Shown: piece by piece, positions 36,351 through 51,300 of the stretch
How the letters are laid out: every line of letters begins with the position of its first letter
Numbering within the stretch: the first letter of the stretch is position 1
NCBI GenBank assembly: GCA_013400975.1
Contig: WBMZ01012194.1
Span: forward strand, 248,001-312,000
DNA length: 64,000 nt
Source: Atrichornis clamosus
Taxonomy: Eukaryota; Chordata; Aves; Passeriformes; Menuridae
Direction of reading: 5' to 3'
Notes under the pieces: generated by a model
Databases searched by the model: none
What the model was told of the DNA's origin: nothing
Seen by the model: the letters and a program-made list of their open reading frames with translations, nothing else
Translations under genes and position numbers: made by a program

Positions 36351-39300
36351 TGCTTAATCTTTCTGTCAAAAATCCTGTTGGTTAAAAAGCCATTGCTGCG
36401 GGGCTGTGTGTTGTGTGCACACCTTGCCTTGTGGGCAGAGGTTTTAGGAAATCAAGGAAAGTTTACACTACTTTTTTCTTTTTCCTTTCCTTTTCCCTTC
36501 CTTAACAACTTTGTGCTTTTATGGGGGATCTTTTTATTTCATTTTAAATTTATTTTTATTTTTTGGTAGTATATGCATCTCTTAGTTGCATTAATGTCAG
36601 AGTTGTGCTGTCGGATGGCACGAAGCACAGTGCCAGTGTAAATCAAAATTAGAGTAGTAAAGCAGCTTGGAGCACACATTTTCATTCTGATTCACAATGT
36701 TTCTTTAATTACACATGATCGTGTCTTTTTCAGAAGTTCATATTTTTGTTTCTCTTAAATAGATCATTCGAGTTGGTAAATACCTTTAGTAATGACCTAA
36801 TCAGGAGGAAGTGATTAGAATGGTTTGATTATTCAAAGTAACTAGACTGGAAAATATTTATAACAGATACAAATAAAAATACTTAGATTGTTGTTTTTTC
36901 CCTTGATTTTGAAAAGGATTGATAGTAACAGGAAAATCATAGCGACTTAAACTATATTTTTAGGGGAAAACTATTGCTTCAAGATAGTTTTATTTAATTT
37001 TCTCTAATATTTGATTTACTAGCTGCTCATTTTATTTTTTCATAGAGTTCTGTCTGCAGAGGTTTTAAAATTTCTGTATGATTCAGTGTATCCATATGTA
37101 GGATTACACACAGGGAACTTTTCAGGGAATAGGCCAGTGGAAATATGCAGAATACATGAAGACAATGTTTCAAAGTTCAAATTTTGATATTAAATGAGAG
37201 AAATTTTGCTAGATGCAAGGAAGAATAGAAAAGTGATGGAATTAAGTGAGTATTAAATAATTCTTGGTGAAGTTTCAGTATGTCTGGGCTCTTCCAAGGG
37301 AAAGCCTTTACCTGGTGATGGTTCTGTAGCTTTTGTCATCACCATGTGAGAACTGGGCTAAAATTAGACTTTAAAACTTCTGTAATGAAGAGCTACTAGC
37401 TGGAAATAAAATTCTGGGGGAAAAAAATTTCTTATTTTTAATCTCATATTTCTTAATATATTTTATGTAGTTGTGAGAAGGATAAATTCAAGATTATTAA
37501 ATGTATAGATCTAGAGTATTCTGGAATGAAAAAGTCATGTTTTGGTCATTTTAATTCTAATAAATGTTGAGACCATTAATTTCTTAGACATACTTCATCT
37601 GAAAAAGTGGAAGAAATGCTATTTTATTTATAAAAATATACCCTATTTATATGGTAAAAATCTTTCCTGTATGTAAGCTTTAAATAGCTCTTTAATAATG
37701 TAAGGATCTGTGCATGAAAAATAAGCACTTATTGATAGTCTGTTTTACATAAGAATAAGATTTTGAAATATCCTGCAGTACTCTTCTGTATAATTTCCCT
37801 CCACAGAATGGTACAAAATTCCTCTTACCAGATGGAAAGGCAGGTAAAAATATCCTGGGTTATGAGTCAAATTCACCATTCCATTGATTTCACTGCAGCT
37901 ATGTTTGCTGATAGCAGAGGAAATCTTTTCCCAATTATTTCCAATCAGAGCTCCTCTTGCTGCTTTCCAACAGGGGAAGAATTGACAGCAATGTAATATA
38001 TAATGAATTCACTTGATTAGAACTTTATCAAAGACATGCATACGCAAAACCCAAAACAAATAAACAAAAAGAGGTTCTAGTTGCTGGAGATTTAATAAAA
38101 ACCCTCTTATGCTATTGAAGAACTGTCTTTTCCTGATCAAGAGTAGAAACCTTCTAATTCTGGTGACTATGGTGGTTGGTGGTTTCCTAAAGTGAAGTTA
38201 AAAAGTATAATATTTAGTGGCTTAAAATACTACAGGAACAGCATTTTGGTTTTCCCCAGTTTTTATTACCTTTTGTTTTCCTATTTCTATCATTTGTTCA
38301 CATTCTACCATTAGTTTTACATATTTGGTTGTATTTGATCTGAGGTGGTTTTGACATTTGTGTTGAGTCCAGTCCTTGAGTTTTCAGTTTAAGAGAAACC
38401 TTTGACATGCCCAGTGCATGTTGCTCCGTTACCTGTGATGTTTCAAGGAGAACTCCAGCAAAATCTGTCATGTAGATATTGGTGGGTTTAGCAACTGCCT
38501 CTCTTATTGAACTGCCAGAAAATTGTAGCTTGCCTCTGGAAGGACAGGTTCGTGCCCTCAGCTGGTTCTCAAACAGCTGGATCATTAGGTTTCTAAGGAG
38601 AACAATAAAATAAAACTCCCACTTCAAGATTAAATATATGTTTTAAATGTACTAATTTTCTGCTCTACATGTAGTAATTATTGCCATATCTTTCAAGGAT
38701 TTGAGATACTTTTTTCCTTTAGTTCATGTTTCTGGCATCGATCATTTCTGCTTAAATTGCAGCTTTCATTTAAACAATATGTCTAATATCAAAGCTTCAG
38801 AACATGACCCAAATGCACTCTAATGGCTTAAACTCTCAGAAGGCACTTGAAACATTTGAGATCTAGAATTTGAAAAAAAGTAAAATACAGGGTTTGGAAA
38901 TATTTTATGTCACTCTTGGCCTTTTTGTTGATTAAAAAAAATTTTATTTTTGTTGTTTTGTTCTGCAGTAGGCTCCCTTTGTCTGCTTTGGTATATTCAG
39001 TATATGATATGTAAAGTTCATGAGGATCCCTGGGATCTTTCAGAGTTGCAGGCTCTCTGTAAATGAAATTTTTGTAAGCATTGTTACTTCTAAATGTTAC
39101 TCTTTATTCAGGAAATTGTCCAACTTTATAAAGATAGAGAAGTAGAGTTCGAATGTCCTGTGTCATTCCTAGAAGGCAGAGCTCTCAGAGAAGAACTGAG
39201 AATGAGGTACTGGCTGAGGGAGCTGCTGCAAAGCACCTTGCAGAGAGCTTTGTACATTGGGACTTCATTGTGGGCCCTTTGTGAATGTGTGAAACCTGGA

Positions 39301-42300
39301 GAGCACTGCAGTATTGATATTGCAGTGTAAAACTCTATGTTAGCAGGATGTCTTTTGCCAGGACATGCATTAAAAACTGTACCTGCAATTTTCTTAGGTG
39401 TTCTGTTCCCATGAAATGCACCTTTTATCATTCTGAGTTTAGTACTAATTGTCTGAAAACCAGGGAACAGTTTGGGCATGAGTTTCTCTTTCATGAGAAT
39501 AAAGTAATTTTGGTTTTGGCTTCCAAGTTAGGAACTTCCATAGCTAGCTGTATGTTCATGTGTAAGTATGTTGTAAGTATGTCTTTTGGTTTGGCAAGTT
39601 CAAGAGAGCAGAATCCTCTCACCAAGGGCTTCTCTAAGGTTTTTTATAGCCGTTACCTCCTCTCCAGGCTACCTTCAAAAATGCAAAGTGCAGAGCAAAG
39701 CAGGTATTTTTTACAAGTGTTCAAACACTCTTGGCTGTAGGAATGCAAGCAGTGTCCCGGGCTCTTGTGCCCAGCTGGTTTATGATGGGATGCATGCTGG
39801 ATATAGATTTAATTAAGTAATGTCTTTTTGATTTCCTATTTGAAAAATACATGGTGCTGGATTTTCTTTCAAAACAAGCAAATCAAAACATCTTGGTGTT
39901 AAAAATTGTTCCTCCAGTGGCACGACCATGCCATTCAGTGATTGGGCATTTGAATAACCTATTTTGCTCAGTGCACATTGTGTCAGTGAAGCAGTGGAGC
40001 AGAGCGGGCTGCCCAAGCCTTTCACAGATGAAATGCCTGTTTTGAATTCCTGTGCTCAGGATGCATTTCTTGTAAAGCAAACCTCTTTGTATAAAATGCT
40101 AGTAATTTTTGGTGCTAAGTGTTGCTGTAATCCCAGTTGTCTAGGGATGTGCAGTTAAGGTAATACTTCTACGTGCTGTTTTTATTAAAATAAAATAGCA
40201 CAACTGAAAAGAATAGATGAGTTTGCAAGTTCTTTAGGTCTGAAATAGACCCGTAAAGATTTAAAGCTAAATAGAAGCTGAAGACACTTATTCGGCCTTT
40301 AATTAGTTAGGTACTGAGTTTGGACTGAGGTGATGCTAATGTTTACTCATACAGGAAAAAGAGAAACATGCACAGACTGTGCCCTATGAAAGACTTACTG
40401 AGAGGATGGGACGTGACTGCCATGAAATTGCTTTATTATTGAGTCTGAATTTTGCTATCCAGCAAAGTTGATTTCTCAGCTTGTTTTTAGAAAGGAGGAG
40501 GCAAAGGGCCTTGTGGGTTGGGCTGGCTTTACATCTTGCCTAGGGCTAGCTTTAAAGCAGAATTGCACCTCTCTGTCTTAATCTTAGTCTCAGACAGGAT
40601 CAGAATATGTTGCAAAGACTTAGAGTTGGAGGTTGGCTTTTTAATCCCAGGTGGGAAGTGATGGGTCTGTGCTGCATTGTATCTTGAGGGTGTGCAGTGA
40701 AGGCACTTGGGAATGCTCCTCTGGGGCCAGGACTAGAACTCAGTTAGGAGTTAGGGAGGCTGAGTAACATAAGCCAGAAATGAGAATGAACAACTCTTAC
40801 AAAACACCAGTCTAGTGGGAGAGGTGTTTGCAGTTACACCTTCTGCTGGCATTGCTGCTTTGAGAAAATGAAAAGGAAGATTGGAGAATTTCTTGTAAGA
40901 CAGCCAATAGAGTCTTTAGACTCCAGAAAAAACTTGTAGGAGGCTGCTGACAGTGGAGACCAACTTCTTTTCAATATATGGTTCTATCAGCCATTTGTCT
41001 TTCCTAACCTACATGAAGCAAATTCTACAGTCTGTTCTTTCTGTCCAGATAAAATGCCAGGGTCTCCACAAAACATAAATACATCCAGCTTGATTATCAT
41101 GGTCACTAACTCTGTTAACCATTAATATAATTATTCTGTTCTTTCGTGTTGCTGGGGTTGGATTATAAACTGTCATTGTTCATGGGAGCCGTAATTAATT
41201 TCACAAATCATAAATTGCCATGTATAAGAGAGTATCTGTGAATTGCTTTAGCAGAATTGTTTTTTCTATTCCTTATTAATGAACTTCCGTACCTTGTTCT
41301 GGCCAGACCTTGTGTGCCTGACCTTTGCATCTTCAATATTCACAATACCTGCAGTCAAATTCCAGGTATTTTGCAGGTCCTGTCCTGCTGATGTCCTGTG
41401 TGTCCCACTTGCCCAGGGAGTATTCTGAGGCAGCCGTTTCTGCCCAGAGAAGTTGGGTGCACACCTCAGTCAGTAAATGGCTTTGATCTGCAGCTCCCAG
41501 TCATCCAAAACACATCTCGATGGGAGCACAGGCAGCTAAGAAGGTCTCCAGCTGTGTTGTCCCATGGCATTTAACTGCAACCTGCGTGCTGTGTGGGCTA
41601 GTAGTGGTAGTAGTTGTTCTGGAAAAGGGAGTTCTGCTTTAGGAACTGGGCATCAAACAATTGGGTGGCGACATAAGCATTAAAGATCTTGTCTTTTTGT
41701 GGATTCGGTCTCTGATCCATTCAGTTTTGATGCCTTTCTTGTTCCATGGTGTCTCTCTTGAAGGAGACAGTGAAGTTGGAGTCTTCTCCTTAGGCAGTTG
41801 TCCCTCTTTGAAGTTTGTTAAATCTTTCTTTACAGACTTTGCACCATAAAGTTAACTCCTAAAGATTTTTTTTAAAGAATTAAATAGATATCTTAATATT
41901 TTTCTAAATCTCAAAGGTGACAGTGCTGAATCCTCTCTCTCCTTCTAACCCAAACCCCAACTTCACTTTTTGAAAGTCAGAATATTTTCTACAGGCAGGG
42001 GGGATAAATAACAGAGATTTCCAGAGGAGTATGAAGTTGGTTGGCCCTTGCTACTGGTTTGGTTAAAGATAAGTTGTTAACTTCCTAGAAGAAAAAGAAA
42101 ATAATTGATGGCTTTTCTGGGTACTCATCCTGCTGTCATCAGAAAAAAATCCTTCAACTGAGTTCTGACTGACAAAACCAGATATTTCAGGGAGTTCTTT
42201 TAAAAAATTCTACTATATACTGCTCTATTGCAACTGATTAAATTCAATATATGCTATGGTGCAGTAACAACCCTCTACATCACTATTATTATTGCTGACT

Positions 42301-45300
42301 ACTGCTCCTGAAGTCAGCCTTGGACAATTAACTATGGAGTAAAAGGGAGGAAAGTGATATTTCCTTTGTGGAAGGGAAATATTTAGGGGAGATTTAAAAA
42401 AAAAAAAAAAAAATTTGCAGCAAAACGCTCCTACAAAACTTTATGGAGGACAAAACATTTTCAAGGTGAGCATCTTCCAGAAAACAAATGTTGCTAGTAC
42501 AGTTTTTCATGGGCTCTGTATGTAGGACAAAGAATTTGACATATATTATTATGTTTGCTTTCATGAAACACAAACACTGGTCAGCTTTAGGATATGTACA
42601 CATTTGAGAAATCAATGCTCTCAGGGTCATTTTAATTTTTTGGTCTTTTTGAAGAGATCTTGGTTACTATATGAGATACAGGTCACCCTTAAAAATGGTT
42701 TATCAAAGTGTTATGTGTCATTACTGGTCCTTTGTGCTGGAAAAGCCAAAGAGTTTCTGACATACCCCCGATCCTTGCTGATCACAGACCATATCAGCAT
42801 CTTAGACAGGGGCAGTTTGTCAGGTGTAGGCACAGGAGAGAAGGGAAATAACTGAATAGAAGGACTGATAGCAGTACTTAGAGCAGTATTGCTGTGCCCT
42901 TAATCAAAACCTTTCATTAAAAAAAAATTAGTTTTGGCTGTATCAAGCCATCAGTTTTCAGTTGTTTCATAAGCAAGTAGGTTCTTTTTATTAGTTTTCA
43001 ATTTAGGGTGAGATCAATCAATCTATGCTGATAGACTCTTTGATTGCTACATCTAGAGATGTATTTCTGAACTTCTTTGTACAGCTTCATCTTTCTCCTG
43101 TGGTTTCTACCAAGGATAGAACAGACACCCTTTTCTGGTAGAAGCACTGAAATATATTCTAGTAAAAAGACTTAATGAAACCCTTTCCCTGAATCATTCA
43201 TGGTACCACTGTAGTGAGCATCGAGCGAGATTCTTCTGCAGTATTTTATTAGAGAGGAAGTAGAATTAGTTCATTTTCCTTAACTGATTATCAGCACAAA
43301 TGAGGTTTGGCTGGCTGAAGTTTAGAGAGAATAGAGTTCTGTTGTAAAGAGAATTATGATTTAGTTACAGACATTGATTTCAATACATAGAACTAGTATT
43401 TTGTTATGTGCTGCTAGACTTTAAATACTCTGTAATGGAAGCTCCACTTGTGAGCAAGACAAGTAAAAATTATTGTGAACTACAGATATATTGAGTTTTG
43501 ATACAGATAATGTGGTTTCTCATTCAAAAGCGATCTGTGAAAATGGGATGATTTCAAAGGAACCCCAGCTGTTTCTGCACATAGTAAATTTTGCATGTTC
43601 GTGTAAATACCTTTTTTTTGAGGTTTGTGACGGGGAAGATTCTATGGTGAACTTATTAAACAGTATTGGATGTCCCCCAAAACACACCTTCTCTGGTTTT
43701 TTTGGTTTGTTTTTGTTTCGTTGGGTTGTTTTTGTTTTTGTTTTTAAATAAAGCTGTATCTTCCTGAAATGACACCATTCAGTGAGGCACAAAGCATCAG
43801 TTCTCAGTCAATGATGAATAGCACTTATTAGCACATATGCCTTTTAAATGACTGAAAATATTTTTTCTATTTTAATTTAAAAACCCCCTCTTTTTAGATA
43901 GAAATGAATGATTATTTGACCTGATCTATATTTAATATGTTTGTATATTATTAATATCCATAATTTGCTATCTGAGATACTTGATTAAATGTAGTCTGAA
44001 CTTTATTAAAATGGATTTTTTTGAAAGCTATAAAATAACTGTGTAATTAAATCCCGTGGGAAGTGTATATATAGGAATTACTTCAGAATAGTTGTCTCTT
44101 GAATTATCAGGGCATTATATAAATAAAATAAAGCATTAGGATATTGCTTGTCAAAATAACTATTTCCCCTGCTATTTCAATATGTGGAAAATTCAAAATA
44201 TATACGGCATGGGAGGTGAGTTGGAATTTAACCAACACAACATGTACTTCATTACTGAGTGTAACTGATATAACACAGTCCTCTTAAACTCCAGGTTTTC
44301 TTTTTTTTTTTTTTTTAGCTGGGCAGAGAAAGTGTTCAAGGAGATTTTACAATGAAAATAATGTTTTTCAATAGAATCTATATTAAGTTTGACATTTTAA
44401 AAACATATCACGTCGAATGATTTGAGGTGATAGTGATTTTATTGACAGTTAACTGAAAATATTGGCAATTACGGAGCTGTTTTCTCTTGAAAACCAGGTT
44501 TGTAATTCTACAGTAAAATGGTTGTGTTGCTGATGCTGCTTAATGCAGCCAATTGGTCACATAACTTTGATGAGGATTGAGCAAAGGCTGAGGGGACTCT
44601 GTGTGGCTGCTGTCAGGGTCTGTGCTATCCAAGTCAATACATTGGGGTGGATATAGTTTTTATTTGAAGGGAAAGCAGTTTTCTAAGGTAGATCTGCCCT
44701 AAATATCCATGTTTTTCTTCCTGTCAGTGCACAACTTCACTGTATCTAGTAATCCAAACATTTGATTATTTTTAAATTGTGAATTTAACAAAACAGGTTT
44801 TTTGAATCTCAGATCCTTCTCAGTAGATCTACAATGCTTGGGACTAGTAAAAGCTCTTGAAAATTCCTCCATTATTCATAGTTCTTAACCCTCAGATCTG
44901 GGCTTATAATTTACATCTGATAGGTCATTAGTATGGTAATTAGTAATTGGTGCAAGAGTTGTTAGAGTTGAAATAGACATCTGGTTTAATCAATTTGTCA
45001 TTAAACTGGTGCAAGTATAGAGGTAGCAATGGGGGAAGAAAATGTCAGTGTGAGAGCTCACAGCTCTCTCTAAGCTATCAACATATAGCTAAGTTTGAAA
45101 TTCAAATAGTGCCTCTTTATCTTGCTTGATATGGATAGCTCAGTGCTCAGCTTGCACAAAATACCATGCCCTGCTTTTATTTTAAAATCTATTTTCAAAA
45201 CCTTACAAATAAGTAAAAGAAATGAAGGTCCATTGTGATGAAAACCCTGTTGATAGATTTATCTATCATCTTCAACTTGTGATATTTATTTATTTTATTT

Positions 45301-48300
45301 ACTAAGAAGGGGAAGAAAAGCATTTTTTTACACAGCAGTAAGGAAAGGCTGGGTCAGGTGGGTACTGAAGACACTGTTTGTTAGAAATCTCCTGGTGATG
45401 GAAAGATTGCATTTCTTCTTCTCTTATGGTCTCTAATAGATGAAATATGCATCTTCCTATTGCAGTTTTCATTTTCTGTTTTCTCTTTCAGTCAATTGCA
45501 TATCTTTACATATAGATGAAAATTTATCTGCAATAGTTATATTTCTGGTTTCAAAGTTAAGACATTTGTTTCACATTGTTGCCAGTTATTAGTTTTAAAT
45601 TGCTTCAGTAGTTGCCAAGAGTATTAGAAGAATGCACATAAAAGATTAAAGCTTTGCACAGACAGAACTAAGAAATGTTTTTTGGTATTAACACATGGGA
45701 GTGAGAAATGCATTAGTCCTCATTTCTTTTTCTATGAAGCTTCTGATAATTACGTAGACTAAACACATCAATTACACAGTGCTAAATTATGCTTAAAGAG
45801 ACCTCATCTTGAGGAGCCTGCCCACAAACTTGCATTGTGCTGCAGCTGTATGTGCAGAGATCTGGAGGTCAAGCAGGTTTCCTTACGTGTTGAATTTTCT
45901 TTCCATCTTGACTCTACATCTGCACTTGTTGCAGAAGAGCCCACGGTCTCAAGTTCCCCGTGTCCCAAACACAGGCAGTGCTAGGGAAGCTTCCTGTGCC
46001 CCTTCTGCATTAATGACTAAAGTGGCACATTCTTGTCACCCTTGTAGTTGTGCAGGTAAGAGGACTGCACGCAACCTTTTAGAGTTGCCTAGAAAGCTGT
46101 AGATATTTGAATTGTACTTTAACAATTAGCTTAAAGAAAAACAGGAGGCTGTAAAAACAATGCTGCTTCAGAAATGCGTGTCCTGTTCTTTAGTTGGTCA
46201 CTGAAATCTAATGTGATTACTCATACTGTTATTCTTCCTTGCTGCAGTTTTGTCTATTTAAGAGGAATATTTGTTACACTCCTGTTTAAAAATTGGGAGC
46301 AGGACTGCCTGGGATAATGAATTCTGCAGGCTGAACACATGTAAGCACATGTGCTTCCAGAAACATCCTTTTTTTTTTTTTCCTTCATTCTTAGCCTGCG
46401 TTATCATGTGAATGACATGAAATAATGAACATTTGGAAAGACAGTAAGTTAAAATAAACATTACTACTGAAAAGTATCTGTAGTATTTTAACTTCTATAA
46501 TAAAAACTCACAACATATGACACCAAAAGTAAATCCTCCATCATATGCAAGGTGTTTTCAGGGACTGATAACTGGCAAAGCAACAAGAAATAGCATAGGT
46601 CCAATTCTATCTGTACTTACCAGCTGAAAGATAATAATATCTTAATATTAGAAATGCATCTTTATTCTTTTCTTCTTTTGTACTGAGTAATCACCACTAG
46701 AAAGTATAAAATATAAATTAAACTTCACAACCTTTGCATGCTTTGAGCTTTCTGGGTTTCTTTGTTGTGGTGGTATTTATCTAGCTGACTAGATAATGGG
46801 GCTGGGGAGCTTGATTACAAGGACATAAATGAATCCAAGGACCCTGATAATATCCTAAACTTCAGCAGTGAAGCCTGAGTGGTTTATTAGATTATCACTT
46901 CAGAAGGATTGTCTGAAAGTTTTAGTTCTTCATCCCCATCTATTATTTTTACATTAGGAGAAAAGGAACTTTTCAGCAATTTAAGAAAAGAACAAAGTAC
47001 TAGAAATCAGAGTAAATACTTAGCTAGGAAAGCTGCTTTAAATAGTGTCAGGAGTCTGATTTAGAATCAAAGGAAACTTATAATCACATCTGAACATTTG
47101 ATGTGCCACAACACTTTTTTTCAGTGTTGCACAGAGCAATGATAAATTTAGGAATACTGGATTACAATAGGAGGCCAAAGGGAGAGCAACGACGTTGGCA
47201 AACCAACACAGGGAATGTATCCAAAAGGGCTCATTGTCCTGGAAGGAAAGGTTTTGGGCTGCTCACAGAGAAGTGATAAGAATTAAAGGGTAAAGGAACA
47301 GTCAGATATGTTGAAAGAGATTTAATAAATCAGATTTCATAAAGAAGACTTAAAAAGAAATATTTGTCATGGAAATGAGTTCTTACGAGATCCGTAAGGA
47401 GATAAGGGCAGCAATTACTTTCCAACAGATGCTACAAAATCTAATCCTGTTCTCATTTAGGCCATTTTATCCTCTCTTACGTGTAGTCTTGATTTAATCA
47501 CAGATTTGGGCCCTGATTCAGATAAATATTTTAATACATGGTAACACCTTGTTTCTTAAGTTTAAGAGGGGATATTCCCTTGGTTTGGTGAGAATTGGGG
47601 AACAAATGGTTTACTTTTACTTTCCCCTGCTCTTGGGAGGCTAATTGTAAATTGCAATGTAGGGGGTAGCAGCAAGTTTCACAAAACAATCTCACGAAGT
47701 TCTTTTCACCCCTGATACTTTTCTTCCCTTCATTAATTCATTTTCCTTCTCTTTATTATTTTTGTTGTTGTTTTCTGTACTTGGTAAAGTAAGAGGTGTT
47801 TTTTTGAGGAAAAGTAATGTTGAAGGTGACAAATAATGATTGTAAGAAATGAAAAATAAATCAATCAGTCCTTCATGTTGAACAGAAGGATTGCCCTTTC
47901 TATATTTATAAATAAAAGAAGAGGTAATAGCACATCTAAATAGATAAACAACTTCATTGCTGTTCAGTGCCAACCACGTATAAGTTAAATAACTCTGAGA
48001 TTAATAAGTGGGAATTATGTAAATCCATTATTTGTGCAAGATATGAATTATTTTAGTTTTTTAAGAAAATGCATTTATTATTGAATTGTATGTTGAGGTT
48101 TTGATTCCCTTTTTTTTCTGTTGTATTTATACCACCCTGATGTGTATAAAATTAAATGCATTTTCCACCCTGCTTTCAGGGTAGAAAAAGAATAAAATTT
48201 CATGATGTTTTTGTTTTCTTGCTGCTCTTGTCTTTTTGTCATTGACTTTCATGAAACCTTTCCTCTGCCATTACTTTATTGCTTTTGCTCTCGTGTTTTG

Positions 48301-51300
48301 AGAAAATAGTTAACTGGGTGATTTAGTAAATGGTTTGACATTTGCCCTTTAGAAGTTTAGGTTAGAACTTTCTCTGTGCTCTGTTTTGTAGAGTTGCATT
48401 GGCCTGATGTTCATTGTCTACTCAGTGTTAGAGTATTTCTGTGTTCAAATTCTGATAACATTACAGGCTGTTTTTACACTTAGTTGTTATGCCATAGGAT
48501 GTTGATTCTTTTAATTGAAATATTTGAACCTATGCATACTCTATACCTGCCCTCAGCCTTTGACGGTCTCCTCAACTTGAGAATCTCTTGTGTCTTGTTC
48601 TTATTATATTTGTGTCAAATGAAATTTTCTGCAACAGATGTCATTTAAGTGCTGGCCTTAAAATAAATTGCAAGGAATATTCAGCAAACAGTAATTTTTT
48701 CACTGGGAAAAAAAATGAAAAAAATGCTAACTAACGTAGCTTTATCATAAACATCGTAGAAGTTCTAATTGAATTATTCCAGTTATATACAGGCCTGGAA
48801 ATGAAAAAGAAACAGTTGAATAGTACAACTCAAGGATTATTCTAATACATCTTCTTCCTCCATCATGAGCTATACTTGAGATATATCCAGCTTTAGGTGT
48901 TTCTAAATAGTGTATCATATTTGATTTTCTGCATGCTCATAATAGGGTCATACATTCTATTAACACACTATAATGAAAACTACCAGGTCACATTTTGTTT
49001 GAACATAGTCTTCTGCACATTGCAGTCATAGCTAGAATTTGTGAATATTCCTTACAGAAAACTTCCCGATTCCAGAATCTAAGCCTGTTTATTAAAATTT
49101 TCATCTGCTATTGCAATAGGTCATATGGTGCCCATTTTGTTTTTTAAAACAGAACTTTCCACTATAGTTCTTTAATGTTTGTCATGAGGTGTTTGTCAAT
49201 ATAATATTTTGTCTCTTGAATATGTGCTTATTCTTACAAATAATATTAATAATATGAATAAACAAATTCAAGATTGCTTGTAAAACTTTCTGCCATTTCA
49301 AAATTGATCTGGTGCCTAATGTGCCTGATGTGGTGATTTCTCCAAAGTCACTCTTGAAATAGAACTTTGAAGTCACTGGGTCATTTCAGTTATAATTTTT
49401 TATTAAATAAAAATCCAGAAGGGAACTTAAAATATTGTAGAGTGAATTATTTGATTTGTCCCACTGTTATTCCCAAAAGAGGATTCACCTCAGAGTGCAT
49501 GTCTCAGTTGATTTCTCTCTTATTTATGGAAAATGTAACAAGTAAGTCTTTTTTCTGGCATGATGGACCATTTCAGTCATCGAAATTGTGTTTCAAGTGA
49601 CATTAAAATATTTCGCATTTCAAGTTATGGGTAATGTTACAAATTACAGCATTACTTCTGCATAAATTAGAAACTCAACCACGAGACAAGTGAGAAAAAA
49701 GACTTTAGGAACGTGAAAGCAACCGAGGATAAGATTGTATTTTAAATATTTTTAAAATCACTCTCACAATGCAGTATCTATAAGTACAGACAACTGACAA
49801 GTATTGTAACTGATTTTTCCCTCTTAAATACTAACTTTGATATTATCTCTCAGTTAAAAAAATATTTCATAATATTAAAACCATTGGTCAAATTGTTGGA
49901 CAGGGGGAGTTTATTTTTCTTTGACTTAAGCAAAATGACTGGGGACAGATTTTCATGCTGGCACGCAGAACAAATTTAATTCAAACTGAGATGAAAGGCG
50001 GTTAATGTAATTGTAGCCTATTATCCTATGCAGGCTTGAGTTAAGAAGCAAACCAACAGACAGTCGGAAAATGATGGATAGAAAATAGAAACGCTCAAGG
50101 CTGGTGAAATAGAGACTTGTGAAGGGATTATGCCGTAACTGTTCCCACACAATCTCTGCATCAGTAATATCCCACCTCTACTGTATGTTTGGATTACTAA
50201 ACAGGATTTTTGTATGCCTCCTGCATCCTCTTTAATTTTTTCTGACATCAGGAAAGGTCCTAGTTTAGTAAATTTCAGGACTTTGTAATCATGGAGGGTT
50301 TTTTGCTCTTGATCTACTGCCTTCATCCGTCCTAGGGATGCTGTGAAGCCTCCTGTTCTCTTTTCTTGCGTACCATTTTTTCTTTATCCCATAGTGATAA
50401 ACAAAGTGGTTGGACACATAAATAGTTAGCCATTGATCCGAAGCACATCTAAGGGGCTCATTGCTAGCAAAAAAGTGTTACTTTTATTAGCATATTCAGT
50501 TAAAAAGTAGTAAATAATAATCAGCTCTCAGGTTTTTCAACTGTAAGAGTGTCTGGTTTTTGGATGTAACATATTTTAGGTGATCAGGTGGGGTTTTTAG
50601 GATTGCATTCTGACAGTTTACCTATTTTTCATTACTCCATTTCATTTTCCACTAACAGAAATATTTTTTGAGTACATACATATTTTTTCACTGCAGGTTT
50701 TTAAAAATCAAAAGGACGTGTGTTGGTCTCCTCAGAATACGTACAGAAAGGTCCTAAGTTGTACTTTGAAGCGTGTTAATAACAAAATTATTTCAATAGG
50801 CTTGTCACCCTTAGCATAGCCCCGGAAACAAAGAAAACAGAGTCTTTCTTGTAAAATAACTGATCATACCTGGTGTAATACACACATCTCAGGTAATTCG
50901 TCAAGTGTGATGCTTGCAAAATACAGGAGATCAATTACTGATCAGAAGTCCCACTACAGCTGCTGTCTTATAGCCTCTTTGCTGAGGGATTGAATCTTCG
51001 AGGTACATGGGATGGAATGATAAAATAGCTTTTAGAGGAGTGTAGGTGTTAGTTTTCCCAGTCACTCCCAGCTGGGATGCGAGATTTTTTTTTTGATGTG
51101 AGTTATATCACCAGAGCTCTTATAGTAGCTAAATAATCTATTTTCTTTTCTCCTGACATTATTTAGGATGAGATTTTGTGCATTTGAAAAATGCCTTATT
51201 CTGTGAATTGCCCTTTGGGAAGTCGTTGGGATTATTTCAAGTCTCTGTTCAGTGCTGTGCTCACACAGGAGCGAGCACCGCTTTCCATGGCAGCCTGTGC

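Noticed and set aside
35857..36385. Repetitive protein-like frames on both strands
   Set aside because: The ten-residue periodicity comes from reading a 10-bp tandem array in three frames; both strands give it, so it is not a protein signal.
38298..38627. 109-codon minus-strand frame
   Set aside because: No recognisable domain, no partner exon, and no convincing splice or promoter context; treated as a chance frame.
44290..44380. Possible extra exon in the 26-kb intron after a long T tract ending TTTAG
   Set aside because: It looks like a strong acceptor and is phase-compatible, but the frame meets a stop after about 12 codons, and the exon pair 34611-34704 / 61067-61119 already joins exactly as known for the family. 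At most a pseudo-exon.
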